DNA of 64,000 nucleotides from an uncultured Bacteroidales bacterium (GCA_946406355.1 CAMJKI010000002.1:1-64000), one strand, 5' to 3'; shown: positions 10,388-18,397, numbered from the stretch's first letter. Numbers and translations are program-made. The notes: a model not told the origin generated them from the sequence alone.

Positions 10388-10388
10388 C

Positions 10389-10419
10389 AAAAAAAGGCGG
10401 AGCAAAACCCCACCTTTTT
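10389..10419 (-). terminator. Intrinsic terminator of the DUF4923 gene
   Basis: On the minus strand AAAAA is followed by GGUGGGG, a UUUUG loop, CUCCGCC and then a run of seven U. The 7-bp stem (10414-10408 with 10402-10396) includes two G-U pairs that exist only on this strand. Confidence 0.7.
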
Positions 10420-10441
10420 CAGAATATCTTATCCTGATTTC

Positions 10442-11110
10442 CTATTTGGCCAGCTTGAAGCCGATGCGGAAGTTGTCGTAACCATCGGCCATTTTGGCGA
10501 TGGAGCCAATCTGGCTGTTGGACTCGCCAAGCTTGGAAGCCACCTTCTTGAGGAAAGCCACGGCTTTCTGGGAGGTGAACAGCATTTTGGCGCCATTCAG
10601 GCTGGATTCCAGCGTGCCGGTCATGCAAAAGAACTGCATGTTCTTTCCAAAAGTGAGGGTTACGGTCTTTTCTCCGTCGCCCACCTTATAATTACCGGAA
10701 AGCGGAATACCGGCCACGTTCCAGGTGAAAGTGTTGTCGGCGTTGTTGAAGGTGATGGTCATGGCACCGGGCTTGATGCCAACCTTGGCCAGGTATTCGT
10801 CAATCTTGGTCTCAATGCCGGAAGTGACGGCGCTGCCGGCCAGATTGGTAAGGACACCGCCTTCCGAACTGGTGGCCGATACGGCAATACCATTATAAGT
10901 ATAGGTGCCGTTGAGGCTTACCGGTGACGAGAACACGGTGCCGGCCAGGCCGGAGATAATATTACCGATGGAAGAAGCGGTGGAAGGAGAAGAGGAGGAG
11001 GAAGAAGTACCTACACCAATTCCACCCAGAAGGTCTCCCAGAACAGTCTGCGCATTGGCGGAGAAACTGAAGGCTGCTGCCAAAGCAATGATGGAGATAA
11101 GCTTTTTCAT
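10442..11110 (-). CDS. DUF4923-type lipocalin-like secreted protein
   Basis: 222 residues with a signal peptide (MKKLISIIALAAAFSFSANA). A low-complexity Ser/Gly stretch covers residues 34-50. The rest is rich in beta strands (LNGTYTYNGIAVSATSS, NNADNTFTWNVAGIPLSGNY, EKTVTLTFGKNMQFF), which is the pattern of DUF4923 lipocalin-like proteins known in Bacteroidales. The function of that family is not established. It stands alone: it follows the ThiL-like gene after a 54-base gap and ends in its own terminator. No clear -7 box is seen; TATATTTA near 11142-11149 is one base off. Confidence 0.75.
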   Translation of the reverse strand: MKKLISIIALAAAFSFSANAQTVLGDLLGGIGVGTSSSSSSPSTASSIGNIISGLAGTVFSSPVSLNGTYTYNGIAVSATSSEGGVLTNLAGSAVTSGIETKIDEYLAKVGIKPGAMTITFNNADNTFTWNVAGIPLSGNYKVGDGEKTVTLTFGKNMQFFCMTGTLESSLNGAKMLFTSQKAVAFLKKVASKLGESNSQIGSIAKMADGYDNFRIGFKLAK

Positions 11111-11164
11111 AATATCTGGTATTTAAAATAGTTTCAGCGAGTAAATATAAGGAAAAAATCGGAA

Positions 11165-12169
11165 TTATGTATCATTTTCCGACCAGCCTTGTGCCTTGAC
11201 CGGGAATTCAACTCCTTCCGGGGTAACCAGAACCGTTCCGGCGTCCGGCTGGGCCAGGTGGCCTATGATATCGAAAGTTTGGAAATCCCGGCGGAACTTC
11301 TCCAGATACAGGATGGGCACAACAAAGAGCAGGCGGTTGTCATCGCCGCCGTTCATGGCGGCCGATACGGGATCTATGTCCAGTTCCTTGCCCAGCTGGA
11401 AACTGTTTCCTTCGAAGGGAATCTTGTCGGCGTACACTTTGGCACCCAGGCCGCTGTCGCGTGAAAGGCGCTTGAGCGCATCGGACAACCCCCGGGTTAC
11501 GAAATAACCGTAAGGCGGATAAATCTCGGCATCTTCCAGACGGGAGACCACGGCGGAATCCAGTTCCGGACGCAGATAATCGCCCACCAGCATCTTGTAT
11601 TGGCCGATTTCCGGCTGCTGGCCAGTTTCGTGGAACACCTTGGCACCACGTTCCATGACCTGCAAACCCAGGTATGCGGCGCCCAGGGAACCAGATACAC
11701 AGATAAGATCCTTGCTCTTGGCGGCGCTCCGGCGCTTGTCGGTGAGCAGGGAGGTTTCTCCTGTGGCGGCCAAAGAGACATACAAACCATTGTTGGAGGG
11801 CTGCAAATCCAGATTTACGGCCACATAGCCATGTTCCTTGGCCGCCACGGTAATTCCCATCCAAAGGTCTTTCACCTGCGGAAAATCCAGTTTGGCCGAT
11901 ATGCCCAGCACCACATTCAGGAGCTTCGGATGGGCCAGGGCGGCATAAAGCTCTCCCGTAACGCCCACCACACACTTATATCCCAGGTGCTTCAGCGGGA
12001 AGTAAACCAGGTTGAAGTCGATGCCCTCCAGATACATCCTGGCAGCCGTTGTCACCTTCCCGCCCTTATCGGCCGAGTAGGTGAGTCCGGCTACCGGATT
12101 ATATGCAGAAAGGCGATAGAGCTGGTCTATCGCCTCTATTCTGCCTATGTCGGAAAAAGATTCTGCCAT
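11165..12169 (-). CDS. ThiL/AIR-synthase-related protein lacking catalytic motifs (probable pseudoenzyme)
   Basis: 334 residues that follow the thiamine-monophosphate kinase fold from end to end: LEGIDF (48-52 region), LKHLGYKCVV, KDLICVSGSLGAAYLGLQ (154-170), GLSDALKRLSRDSGLGAKV and AMNGGDDNRLLFVVP (271-285). The metal and ATP residues are gone. GDDAA is replaced by TYSADKG (30-36), TTDxLLEG by AARMYLEG, GGDTT by NLDLQPS (119-125) and ISDGL by TRGLSDA (225-231). It therefore probably does not phosphorylate thiamine phosphate. A structural or binding role is inferred. Its ATG overlaps the tonB stop by one base (TAATG), so the two are translationally coupled, an unexpected pairing. Confidence 0.8.
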   Translation of the reverse strand: MAESFSDIGRIEAIDQLYRLSAYNPVAGLTYSADKGGKVTTAARMYLEGIDFNLVYFPLKHLGYKCVVGVTGELYAALAHPKLLNVVLGISAKLDFPQVKDLWMGITVAAKEHGYVAVNLDLQPSNNGLYVSLAATGETSLLTDKRRSAAKSKDLICVSGSLGAAYLGLQVMERGAKVFHETGQQPEIGQYKMLVGDYLRPELDSAVVSRLEDAEIYPPYGYFVTRGLSDALKRLSRDSGLGAKVYADKIPFEGNSFQLGKELDIDPVSAAMNGGDDNRLLFVVPILYLEKFRRDFQTFDIIGHLAQPDAGTVLVTPEGVEFPVKAQGWSENDT

Positions 12170-12864
12170 TAGCGGAGCTGGAAGATTACAGGGAAGGTGT
12201 AGGTAACCTTCACAGCGCGGTCACGCTGACGGCCCGGCTTCCACTTGGGGGAGCTGGAAACCACGCGGACAGCTTCCTTATCCAGGGATTCGTCCACGCC
12301 ACGTACAACACGCACGTTGGTTACACGGCCATCGGCCTCCACGGTGAACATAAGGGTAACACGACCCTGCACGCCGTTCTCCTTGGCAATTTCCGGATAA
12401 ACCAGGCGGGAATTCACCCATTTGGAGAATTCGTTGGCGTCGCCGCCGTTGAAGGACGGCTTCTGTTCTACCAGCTGGAACGGGATGGCTTCCTCTTCCA
12501 CTTCCTCTTCTTCTACGGCAGCCTCACGGTAGTCCTGGATATCCACGGCCAGGTTGGCGTCGTCTTCCAGGTTGATGAACATGTCGTCGTCCAGTTTGAT
12601 ATCATCGTCCACGATATCGATCTGGTCCGACAGCACGGGGATGGACGGAGCCTCGGGCGGGGGCGGCGGGAGTTCGTTCTGGATGGCGATCATTTCGTCC
12701 TCCACCAACACCTGGGTGGTGTCTTCCAGAACTGCTACGGCAGCGTCGCGGGAGGAGTAGTTGAAGGCTCCGTACACAATGGCGAGGGCGACTACCAGGC
12801 CGACCTCGGTGAGCAGCAGCTTCTTGTTTTCAAGGCTGGCTTTGGGACTCTTCTTAACTTCCAT
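12169..12864 (-). CDS. tonB: TonB family energy transducer
   Basis: 231 residues. It carries inner-membrane proton-motive energy to TonB-dependent receptors such as the two in this window. One membrane helix lies at residues 19-37 after a short cytoplasmic tail. A Pro-rich motif (ELPPPPPEAPSIP, near 64-76) is followed by a very acidic linker. The C-terminal TonB domain (about 150-231) has VYPEIAKENGVQGRVTLMF, VEADGRVTNVRVVRG and KWKPGRQRDRAVKVTYTFPV. No exbB or exbD is adjacent. A degenerate -7 box (GACCTTTG, 12909-12902) lies upstream. Confidence 0.92.
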   Translation of the reverse strand: MEVKKSPKASLENKKLLLTEVGLVVALAIVYGAFNYSSRDAAVAVLEDTTQVLVEDEMIAIQNELPPPPPEAPSIPVLSDQIDIVDDDIKLDDDMFINLEDDANLAVDIQDYREAAVEEEEVEEEAIPFQLVEQKPSFNGGDANEFSKWVNSRLVYPEIAKENGVQGRVTLMFTVEADGRVTNVRVVRGVDESLDKEAVRVVSSSPKWKPGRQRDRAVKVTYTFPVIFQLR

Positions 12865-13082
12865 AATGCGTTATTTTTATTGTTTTGGTTATTTTCCAAT
12901 GCAAAGGTCGCACCTTTTTTTAGCACTAAAAAATTATTGTGGGATAAAAATCTCGCAAAGCGCGCTTGGAAATAACTGATTATTAAACAATTACAGCTGC
13001 GTTATTTTTTAAAAATCTCGCAGCTGCAGTTTACAATGTCGAAAACCCTCAAATTTTCGACGTTCGTCACTTATTAAAATTT
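12865..13082. other. AT-rich intergenic region with two inverted repeats
   Basis: No reading frame is credible here. CAGCTGCG at 12994-13001 is mirrored by CGCAGCTG at 13019-13026 around a 17-base AT-rich loop. GTCGAAAA at 13038-13045 is mirrored by TTTTCGAC at 13054-13061 around 8 bases. The heptamer ATCTCGC also occurs twice. It lies upstream of tonB and downstream of the glyS unit. Neither hairpin has a U-run on the minus strand, so termination is only one option. Confidence 0.5.
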
Positions 13083-13664
13083 TTATTTTTCCAGGCAATC
13101 CAGGAAGAGTTCCTGCTGTTCCGGAGCGGCCGTTCTAATGCGTTCCTTGAGCCTGTAAAGGCGGTTATAGACATAGGGTTTATCCTTTCCCAACAGGGTG
13201 GAGATGGTGGTGGAAGAGAAGCCGGACGCCGCAAAGAGGTACAGTAGGAAATCCTCTTCTTTCCACTTGGGGAAAGCTTCACGGAGCAGGACCATCACAT
13301 TATCGGCCGACTCATTGAGCGCCTGCTCCAGCGCTTTTTGTGCTAAAGGGTCGCTGCGCAGCCCTTCCACAATAGAGCGGACTTCGTTCAGAATCCGGGG
13401 CTGCAAATTGTCGGTTCCTTCAAAAACGTAATACTGTTCGCACAGCCGGTCAAGTGTGCCGAGCCCGGCAAGGGAACCTTTATTCTTCCCCTGCCGGCGC
13501 TCCAGCGCACGAAGACGAGAGCGCAAGTCCTCCGCAGTGGAGAGCATGCGCTCGTTTTCTTCCCGTTCCTCCAGCAGCTGCTTTTCCAACTGGGCCTTCC
13601 TGGCCCAAAAATACAGGACCAGGGTGGCCAGGACGGCTGTTATGAACAGCGCCAGGGGACCCAT
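13083..13664 (-). CDS. Membrane-anchored coiled-coil protein with C-terminal helix-turn-helix
   Basis: 193 residues. Residues 3-20 form a membrane helix, 22-60 a strongly charged coiled coil. The end (about 140-182) resembles the DNA-binding tail of Bacteroidota TPR-HTH regulators: DFLLYLFAASGFSSTTIST followed by LGKDKPYVYNRLYRLKERI, the usual pattern of serine-threonine pair, recognition helix and YxxxxRLKxxI. The long TPR sensor part normally present is absent. Its ATG is one base after the glyS stop, so it depends on glyS translation. A DNA-binding role is inferred; target and signal are unknown. Confidence 0.65.
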   Translation of the reverse strand: MGPLALFITAVLATLVLYFWARKAQLEKQLLEEREENERMLSTAEDLRSRLRALERRQGKNKGSLAGLGTLDRLCEQYYVFEGTDNLQPRILNEVRSIVEGLRSDPLAQKALEQALNESADNVMVLLREAFPKWKEEDFLLYLFAASGFSSTTISTLLGKDKPYVYNRLYRLKERIRTAAPEQQELFLDCLEK

Positions 13665-13665
13665 A

Positions 13666-15204
13666 CTACAGGTTTCTGAGGAGATTCGTGAGGGAAACCT
13701 TCTTGTCGATCATAGCACGCAGATCCTCGATTTTCACACGCTCCTGCGTCATGGAATCGCGGTCACGCACCGTTACAGTGCCGTTTTCCAGGGAATCATG
13801 ATCTACCGTTACGCAGAAAGGCGTGCCAATAGCATCCTGGCGGCGGTAGCGCTTGCCGATGGAATCCTTTTCGTCGTACTGATAGGAGAAGTCGTACTTG
13901 AGTTCGTCCACCACTTTCTGGGCAAGCTCCGGCAGACCATCCTTCTTCACCAAAGGCATAACAGCCACCTTGATAGGGGCCAGCGGGGCAGGAATCTTCA
14001 TTACAACGCGTTCCTCGCCATTTTCCAGCTTCTCTACAGTATAAGAATGACTGAGCACGGCCAGGCACATACGGTCTACGCCGATGGAGGTTTCCACTAC
14101 ATAAGGAGTATAGGAGGTATTCTCCTCGGGATCGAAGTACTCTATCTTCTTGCCGGAGAACTTCTGGTGGTTGCCCAGATCGAAGTTGGTGCGGCTATGA
14201 ATGCCTTCCAGTTCTTTGAAGCCAAAGGGGAAGTTGAACTCGATATCGGTAGCTGCGTTGGCATAGTGGGCCAGCTTCTCATGGTCGTGGAAACGGTAAT
14301 TCTCGGCCCCCATTCCCATATTTACGTGCCATTTCATGCGGTTTTCCTTCCATTTGGCAAACCAGTCCAGCTCTGTTCCGGGCTTGATGAAGAACTGCAT
14401 TTCCATCTGCTCGAATTCACGCATGCGGAAGATGAACTGACGGGCCACAATCTCGTTACGGAAGGCCTTGCCGATTTGGGCAATACCGAAAGGAATCTTC
14501 ATACGGCCGGTCTTCTGGACGTTAAGATAGTTCACAAAAATGCCCTGGGCGGTCTCCGGACGCAGATAAATGGTGCTGGCGCCATCGGCCGTACTGCCCA
14601 TGGAAGTCTGGAACATGAGGTTGAACTGACGTACTTCCGTCCAGTTGCAGGTGCCGCTGATGGGGCATACGATGTTGTTGTCGATGATAATCTGGCGGTA
14701 CTCGGCCAGGTCGTTTGCCTTTTCGGCGGCCACATACCGGTTATGAACCTCGTCGTATTTGGCTTTTTCGCGCAGAACATTGGGGTTGGTGGCCCGGAAC
14801 TGTGCTTCGTCAAAGGCATCGCCGAACTTTTTGCGGCCCTTGGCTACCTCTTTTTCTATCTTTTCCTCAATTTTACCAAGGAAATCCTCGATGAGGACAT
14901 CGGCACGATAACGCTTTTTAGAGTCTTTATTGTCGATGAGAGGGTCGTTGAAAGCACTTACGTGGCCGGAAGCCTCCCAGATGCGGGGATGCATGAAAAT
15001 AGCGGAGTCGATACCCACGATATTCTCATTGAGGCGGGTCATGGCTTCCCACCAGTAATTCTTAATATTGTTCTTGAGCTGCACGCCCATCTGGCCATAA
15101 TCGTACACGGCAGCCAGGCCGTCATAGATTTCACTGGAAGGGAAGATGAAACCATACTCCTTGCAGTGGGCAACTAATACTTTGAAAAGTTCATCCTGTG
15201 TCAT
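13666..15204 (-). CDS. glyS: Glycyl-tRNA synthetase, single-chain dimeric type
   Basis: 512 residues; charges tRNA-Gly in the cytoplasm. It is the alpha2 type rather than the alpha2-beta2 bacterial type. The N-terminal catalytic motif GLAAVYDYGQMGVQLKNNIK is followed by FMHPRIWEASGHV. RPETAQGIFVNY, GKAFRNEIVARQFIFRMREF and QMEMQFF form class II motif 2 and its surroundings, and GVDRMCLAVL is motif 3. The anticodon-binding domain fills the last 130 residues. A TAAATTTG box 18 bases upstream shows it can be transcribed apart from folK. Confidence 0.97.
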   Translation of the reverse strand: MTQDELFKVLVAHCKEYGFIFPSSEIYDGLAAVYDYGQMGVQLKNNIKNYWWEAMTRLNENIVGIDSAIFMHPRIWEASGHVSAFNDPLIDNKDSKKRYRADVLIEDFLGKIEEKIEKEVAKGRKKFGDAFDEAQFRATNPNVLREKAKYDEVHNRYVAAEKANDLAEYRQIIIDNNIVCPISGTCNWTEVRQFNLMFQTSMGSTADGASTIYLRPETAQGIFVNYLNVQKTGRMKIPFGIAQIGKAFRNEIVARQFIFRMREFEQMEMQFFIKPGTELDWFAKWKENRMKWHVNMGMGAENYRFHDHEKLAHYANAATDIEFNFPFGFKELEGIHSRTNFDLGNHQKFSGKKIEYFDPEENTSYTPYVVETSIGVDRMCLAVLSHSYTVEKLENGEERVVMKIPAPLAPIKVAVMPLVKKDGLPELAQKVVDELKYDFSYQYDEKDSIGKRYRRQDAIGTPFCVTVDHDSLENGTVTVRDRDSMTQERVKIEDLRAMIDKKVSLTNLLRNL

Positions 15205-15222
15205 ATAATCTGTTTTAACTTA

Positions 15223-15230
15223 CAAATTTA
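15223..15230 (-). promoter_or_regulatory. glyS -7 box overlapping the folK stop codon
   Basis: TAAATTTG on the minus strand. Its first three bases are the TAA stop of folK (15230-15228), and it ends 18 bases before the glyS ATG. Confidence 0.6.
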
Positions 15231-15713
15231 CGCAAATATTTCGGGAAATGCCTCGCGAACGTTCGGTTTCGATATTTCCTTTAGCGGCTTTAGTACGAAA
15301 TCACGCTGCACGATGAGCGGATGTGGAACAGCAAGTTCCTCTGTATGAATTATTTCCGCACCAAATAATAAAATATCTATATCAATAAGCCTGTTATGGT
15401 AAATCCGCTTGCCATCGGCATCGTACAAGGCCTCTTCCGCCTTTCTTCCCAGGACCTGCTCTACCGATTTTGCTATGTGGAGCAAAGCTGTCGCCTGTTC
15501 CACGGGGTCCCCTTTCCGGGGGAGGCGATAGAGCACGCAAAGGTTCAGAAAATCCGGCCCCTCAAAGCCCCAGGCAGGCGTTTCCACAATTCTGGAAATA
15601 CGCTCCGGATGTATTCCAAAGGCTTCGTCCAGGAGATTCATGGCTTTCAGCAGGTTCAAATCCCTGTCCCCTTCGTTGGATCCCAGGCCTAGATATACGT
15701 CAATTCTCTCCAT
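15228..15713 (-). CDS. folK: 2-amino-4-hydroxy-6-hydroxymethyldihydropteridine pyrophosphokinase
   Basis: 161 residues; transfers pyrophosphate from ATP to the pterin alcohol in folate synthesis. The N-terminal VYLGLGSNEGDRDLNL and the signature NRLIDIDILLFG, followed by VPHPLIVQRDFVLKPL, identify HPPK. The magnesium aspartates are in DIDILL. The ATG lies 14 bases inside the end of the upstream sufT-like gene, so it is co-translated with the iron-sulfur genes. The folate enzymes thyA and folA lie far away at 60-61 kb. Confidence 0.95.
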   Translation of the reverse strand: MERIDVYLGLGSNEGDRDLNLLKAMNLLDEAFGIHPERISRIVETPAWGFEGPDFLNLCVLYRLPRKGDPVEQATALLHIAKSVEQVLGRKAEEALYDADGKRIYHNRLIDIDILLFGAEIIHTEELAVPHPLIVQRDFVLKPLKEISKPNVREAFPEIFA

Positions 15714-16089
15714 CGTTCAACTTGCTGTAATCGTCTTCTTCATAGTCCAGACCCAGCTCCACGCGGGCTTCCTCGGAGAGCATGCTGCGGTCCCAAACCG
15801 GCTCGAAAGTGAGCTCTATGGAACATTTTGTAACGCCGGGAACATCCTGCACACACTGCTGGACCTCGTTCAAAACCTGATCGGCCATGGGGCAGTTGGG
15901 TGCGGTAAACGTCATTAAAATAGATACTTCCCGGGCCTTGTTGATGGTAAGTTCGTAGATAAGGCCCAGGTCGTATATGTTTACGGGAATCTCGGGATCG
16001 TACACCTCTTTCAATGCAGCGACAACAGCCGCATAAAGGGGTTGCAACTCCTTCACATCCTCCGCTGTAAGTACATCTTTATCTGGCAT
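15700..16089 (-). CDS. sufT: SufT-like iron-sulfur assembly protein (MIP18/DUF59 family)
   Basis: 129 residues. DUF59 hallmark motifs are VYDPEIPVNIYDLGLIYEL, then FTAPNCPMADQVLNEVQQ with the single conserved Cys, and TFEPVWDRSMLSEEARVELG near the end. Members of this family help mature iron-sulfur proteins. It sits between sufE and folK, overlapping sufE by 11 bases and folK by 14. The gene symbol is by family and context; the biochemical role is inferred. Confidence 0.88.
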   Translation of the reverse strand: MPDKDVLTAEDVKELQPLYAAVVAALKEVYDPEIPVNIYDLGLIYELTINKAREVSILMTFTAPNCPMADQVLNEVQQCVQDVPGVTKCSIELTFEPVWDRSMLSEEARVELGLDYEEDDYSKLNDGEN

Positions 16090-16495
16090 TTTCTGCTACA
16101 GTCCTAAGGGTATCAATCATGGAAACAAGGCCATTGGCACGCGTAGGGGAAAGATTCTCCTTGAGGCCGATCTTCTCTATGAAAGCAAAATCATCGCCGG
16201 CAATCTCCTCCGGCGTACGTCCGGAATAAACGCCGATAAGCAGGGAAATAATGCCCTTGGTGATGATGGCGTCGCTGTCGGCCTGGAAATAAATCTTGCC
16301 GTCCTGCAGGATATAATCCAACCAAACACGTGACTGACAGCCTTTTATCAGGCGGTCTTCGGTCTTTTTATCTTCCGGATAGGCCTCCAGGGACTTACCC
16401 AGTTCAATGAGATATTCGTATTTGTCCAGCCACTCGTCGTACAGGGAAAAATCCTCTATGACGGCCTGTTTCTTTTCTTCCAGGGTGAGCATCAT
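16079..16495 (-). CDS. sufE: SufE sulfur-acceptor protein
   Basis: 138 residues; takes sulfur from the SufS persulfide and stimulates it. The family core is visible: YEYLIELGKSLEAYPEDKK, then LIKGCQSRVWLDYILQDGK with the acceptor Cys in GCQS, and SPTRANGLVSMIDTLR at the end. ATG codons at 16495 and 16492 are both possible. It starts 16 bases after sufS and overlaps the sufT-like gene by 11 bases. Confidence 0.95.
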   Translation of the reverse strand: MMLTLEEKKQAVIEDFSLYDEWLDKYEYLIELGKSLEAYPEDKKTEDRLIKGCQSRVWLDYILQDGKIYFQADSDAIITKGIISLLIGVYSGRTPEEIAGDDFAFIEKIGLKENLSPTRANGLVSMIDTLRTVAENAR

Positions 16496-16511
16496 TTTTA
16501 GCTTAAAACTC

Positions 16512-17738
16512 TCAAATAAGCATATTTATGGCCTTTTCTAGAGCCTTCACAAAGTACTCCGCTTCCTCCAATGTATTGTAGGGAGCAAAAGAAGCCCTTA
16601 GCAAGCCGGTAACCCCCAGCCGGTCCATTAGCGGTTCGGCACACATTTGCCCGGAGCGGAGCGCAATGCCCATCTTATCCAAAATCAAGGCCAAATCCTC
16701 GTGATGGGCACCCTTAACGGCAAAGGAAAACAGGGGTATCTTATCTTCCAAATGCTCCGGGCGACCATACAAGGTAATCAGGGGGTGGTTTGCAAGATGG
16801 TTGTAAATATACTCGGTGATATTCTTTTGATTGTCAATTGTTTCCGTATCTTCCATGCAAGATTTTGCAAAACAGAGCGCCGGAACCAGGGTGGGAATGG
16901 CATTAAAATTCTGGGTGCCGGCTTCGAATTTTTCCGGCAGGGGAGCATAGGTGGTTCCGCTGAAGCGAACCGTCTCTATCATTTCCCCGCCACCCATATA
17001 CGGAGGCATGGCATCCAGCCATTTCTTTTTTCCGTAAAGGACACCGGTTCCCGTAGCGGCAAAAATCTTGTGACCGGAGAACGCATAAAAATCGCAGTCC
17101 AGCTCCTGGACATCTACCCGGCTGTGAACAATGCCTTGAGCACCATCCACCAGTACCGGAACGCCCTTTTTGTGGCAAACAGTAACCATTTCCCGCACAG
17201 GGTTAACGATACCTAACACATTGGAAATGTGAGAAATAGCTACAATTCTGGTGCGATGAGAAATCAATTCTTCCAACTGTTCTACCCGCAGCACGCCATT
17301 TTCCTGAATGTCAAGGACTTTAAGAACGGCCTTCTTGCGTTGGCAAAGCATCTGCCAGGGTACAATATTGGAGTGATGCTCGGCCATGGAAACTATGATT
17401 TCATCTCCTTCGTGCACAAAAGCCTCGCCAAAAGAAAAGGCAACCAGATTGATGGAAGCCGTGGCGCCGGAGGTAAAAACAATCTCCTCCCGGGCCGATG
17501 CATGCAGGTAATCTTTAACAAAATCGCGGGTTCCTTCATAGGCATCCGTGGCTTCACCAGCCAAATAATGAACCGCCCGGTGAATGTTGGCGTTGGCCGT
17601 TTGGGCCAGCCTATCCCATTCCTGAATAACCTGAACAGGGCGCTGGGAAGACGCGGCGTTATCCAAATACACCAGCGGCTTGCCATAGGTTTGGGTGGCA
17701 AGGATGGGAAACTGGCTGCGTATTTCTTTAACGTTCAT
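16512..17738 (-). CDS. sufS: Cysteine desulfurase SufS
   Basis: 408 residues from ATG 17738; removes sulfur from cysteine with PLP for iron-sulfur cluster assembly. The PLP lysine is in FYAFSGHKIFAATGTGVLYG, and the persulfide Cys is in LRSGQMCAEPLMDRLGV; this group II pattern separates SufS from IscS. AEHHSNIVPWQ and VDGAQGIVHS are also typical. It heads the sufS-sufE-sufT-folK operon. SufB, SufC and SufD are not in the window. Its promoter is part of a palindrome shared with ruvA. Confidence 0.96.
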   Translation of the reverse strand: MNVKEIRSQFPILATQTYGKPLVYLDNAASSQRPVQVIQEWDRLAQTANANIHRAVHYLAGEATDAYEGTRDFVKDYLHASAREEIVFTSGATASINLVAFSFGEAFVHEGDEIIVSMAEHHSNIVPWQMLCQRKKAVLKVLDIQENGVLRVEQLEELISHRTRIVAISHISNVLGIVNPVREMVTVCHKKGVPVLVDGAQGIVHSRVDVQELDCDFYAFSGHKIFAATGTGVLYGKKKWLDAMPPYMGGGEMIETVRFSGTTYAPLPEKFEAGTQNFNAIPTLVPALCFAKSCMEDTETIDNQKNITEYIYNHLANHPLITLYGRPEHLEDKIPLFSFAVKGAHHEDLALILDKMGIALRSGQMCAEPLMDRLGVTGLLRASFAPYNTLEEAEYFVKALEKAINMLI

Positions 17739-17756
17739 GTGTATTGGATAAGTTTG

Positions 17757-17774
17757 CAAATTTACATAAATTTG
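17757..17774. promoter_or_regulatory. Palindromic divergent promoter core of sufS and ruvA
   Basis: CAAATTTA and TAAATTTG sit head to head with two bases (CA) between them. Read leftward the first is the sufS -7 box (18 bases to its ATG); read rightward the second is the ruvA -7 box (4 bases to its ATG). Confidence 0.6.
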
Positions 17775-17778
17775 CGAT

Positions 17779-18366
17779 ATGATAGACTATATTAAAGGAC
17801 AAATCATTGAATTAACCCCCACGGAGTTAATCTTGGAAAACGCAGGAATAGGGTATTCCATCCTCATTTCCCTGCAAACCTTCGAGGCCTTCCAGCAGCA
17901 AACACAGGCGGTAGCTTACATCCACCATTATATCCGGGAAGACGAGGAACTGTATTTCGGCTTCGCAACAAAAGACGAAAGAGAGCTGTTCCGGCTGTTG
18001 ATCAGCGTGTCCGGAATTGGCGTGGCATCGGCCCGTATGATGCTGTCTTCGCTCACTTCGGAAGAGATCCGGCAGGCCATTCTTTCGGAGAATATCAACC
18101 GCATTAAAAGCGTGAAGGGGATTGGTCTCAAAAGCGCCCAGAGGCTTATTCTGGAGCTTAAAGACAAAGTGGTGAAAGGCGAGGGAAGCGAGTCTTCGGC
18201 CCTCTTCAAAACAGATAATTCCGCCCTGGTGGAAGAGGCCACAACGGCCCTGGTTATGCTTGGTTTTACCAAGGCGGCTATCGCCAAGGTTATGCCCACC
18301 CTCATCAAGGAGAACCCCAACGCAAAGGTAGAAGACATAATAAAAGCCGCCTTGAAGCGGCTGTAG
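17779..18366 (+). CDS. ruvA: Holliday junction branch migration protein RuvA
   Basis: 195 residues; binds four-way junctions and loads the RuvB motor. The N-terminal OB fold (MIDYIKGQIIELTPTELILE) is followed by two helix-hairpin-helix motifs (LISVSGIGVASARMML and IKSVKGIGLKSAQRLILELK). The C-terminal RuvB-binding domain ends KVEDIIKAALKRL. RuvB is in the window at 41-42 kb but ruvC is not. The -7 box ends 4 bases before the ATG. Confidence 0.96.
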   Translation: MIDYIKGQIIELTPTELILENAGIGYSILISLQTFEAFQQQTQAVAYIHHYIREDEELYFGFATKDERELFRLLISVSGIGVASARMMLSSLTSEEIRQAILSENINRIKSVKGIGLKSAQRLILELKDKVVKGEGSESSALFKTDNSALVEEATTALVMLGFTKAAIAKVMPTLIKENPNAKVEDIIKAALKRL

Positions 18367-18397
18367 AGGGATTGTCGGCTTGACTGGCTATGACGTC

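Noticed and set aside
8615-10927. 770-residue plus-strand open frame opposite dnaE
   Set aside because: The dnaE reading is unambiguous and the shadow even runs through dnaE's promoter and terminator region.
13038-13061. GTCGAAAA hairpin as intrinsic terminator of the glyS unit
   Set aside because: No U-run follows on the minus strand; kept only as an unexplained inverted repeat.
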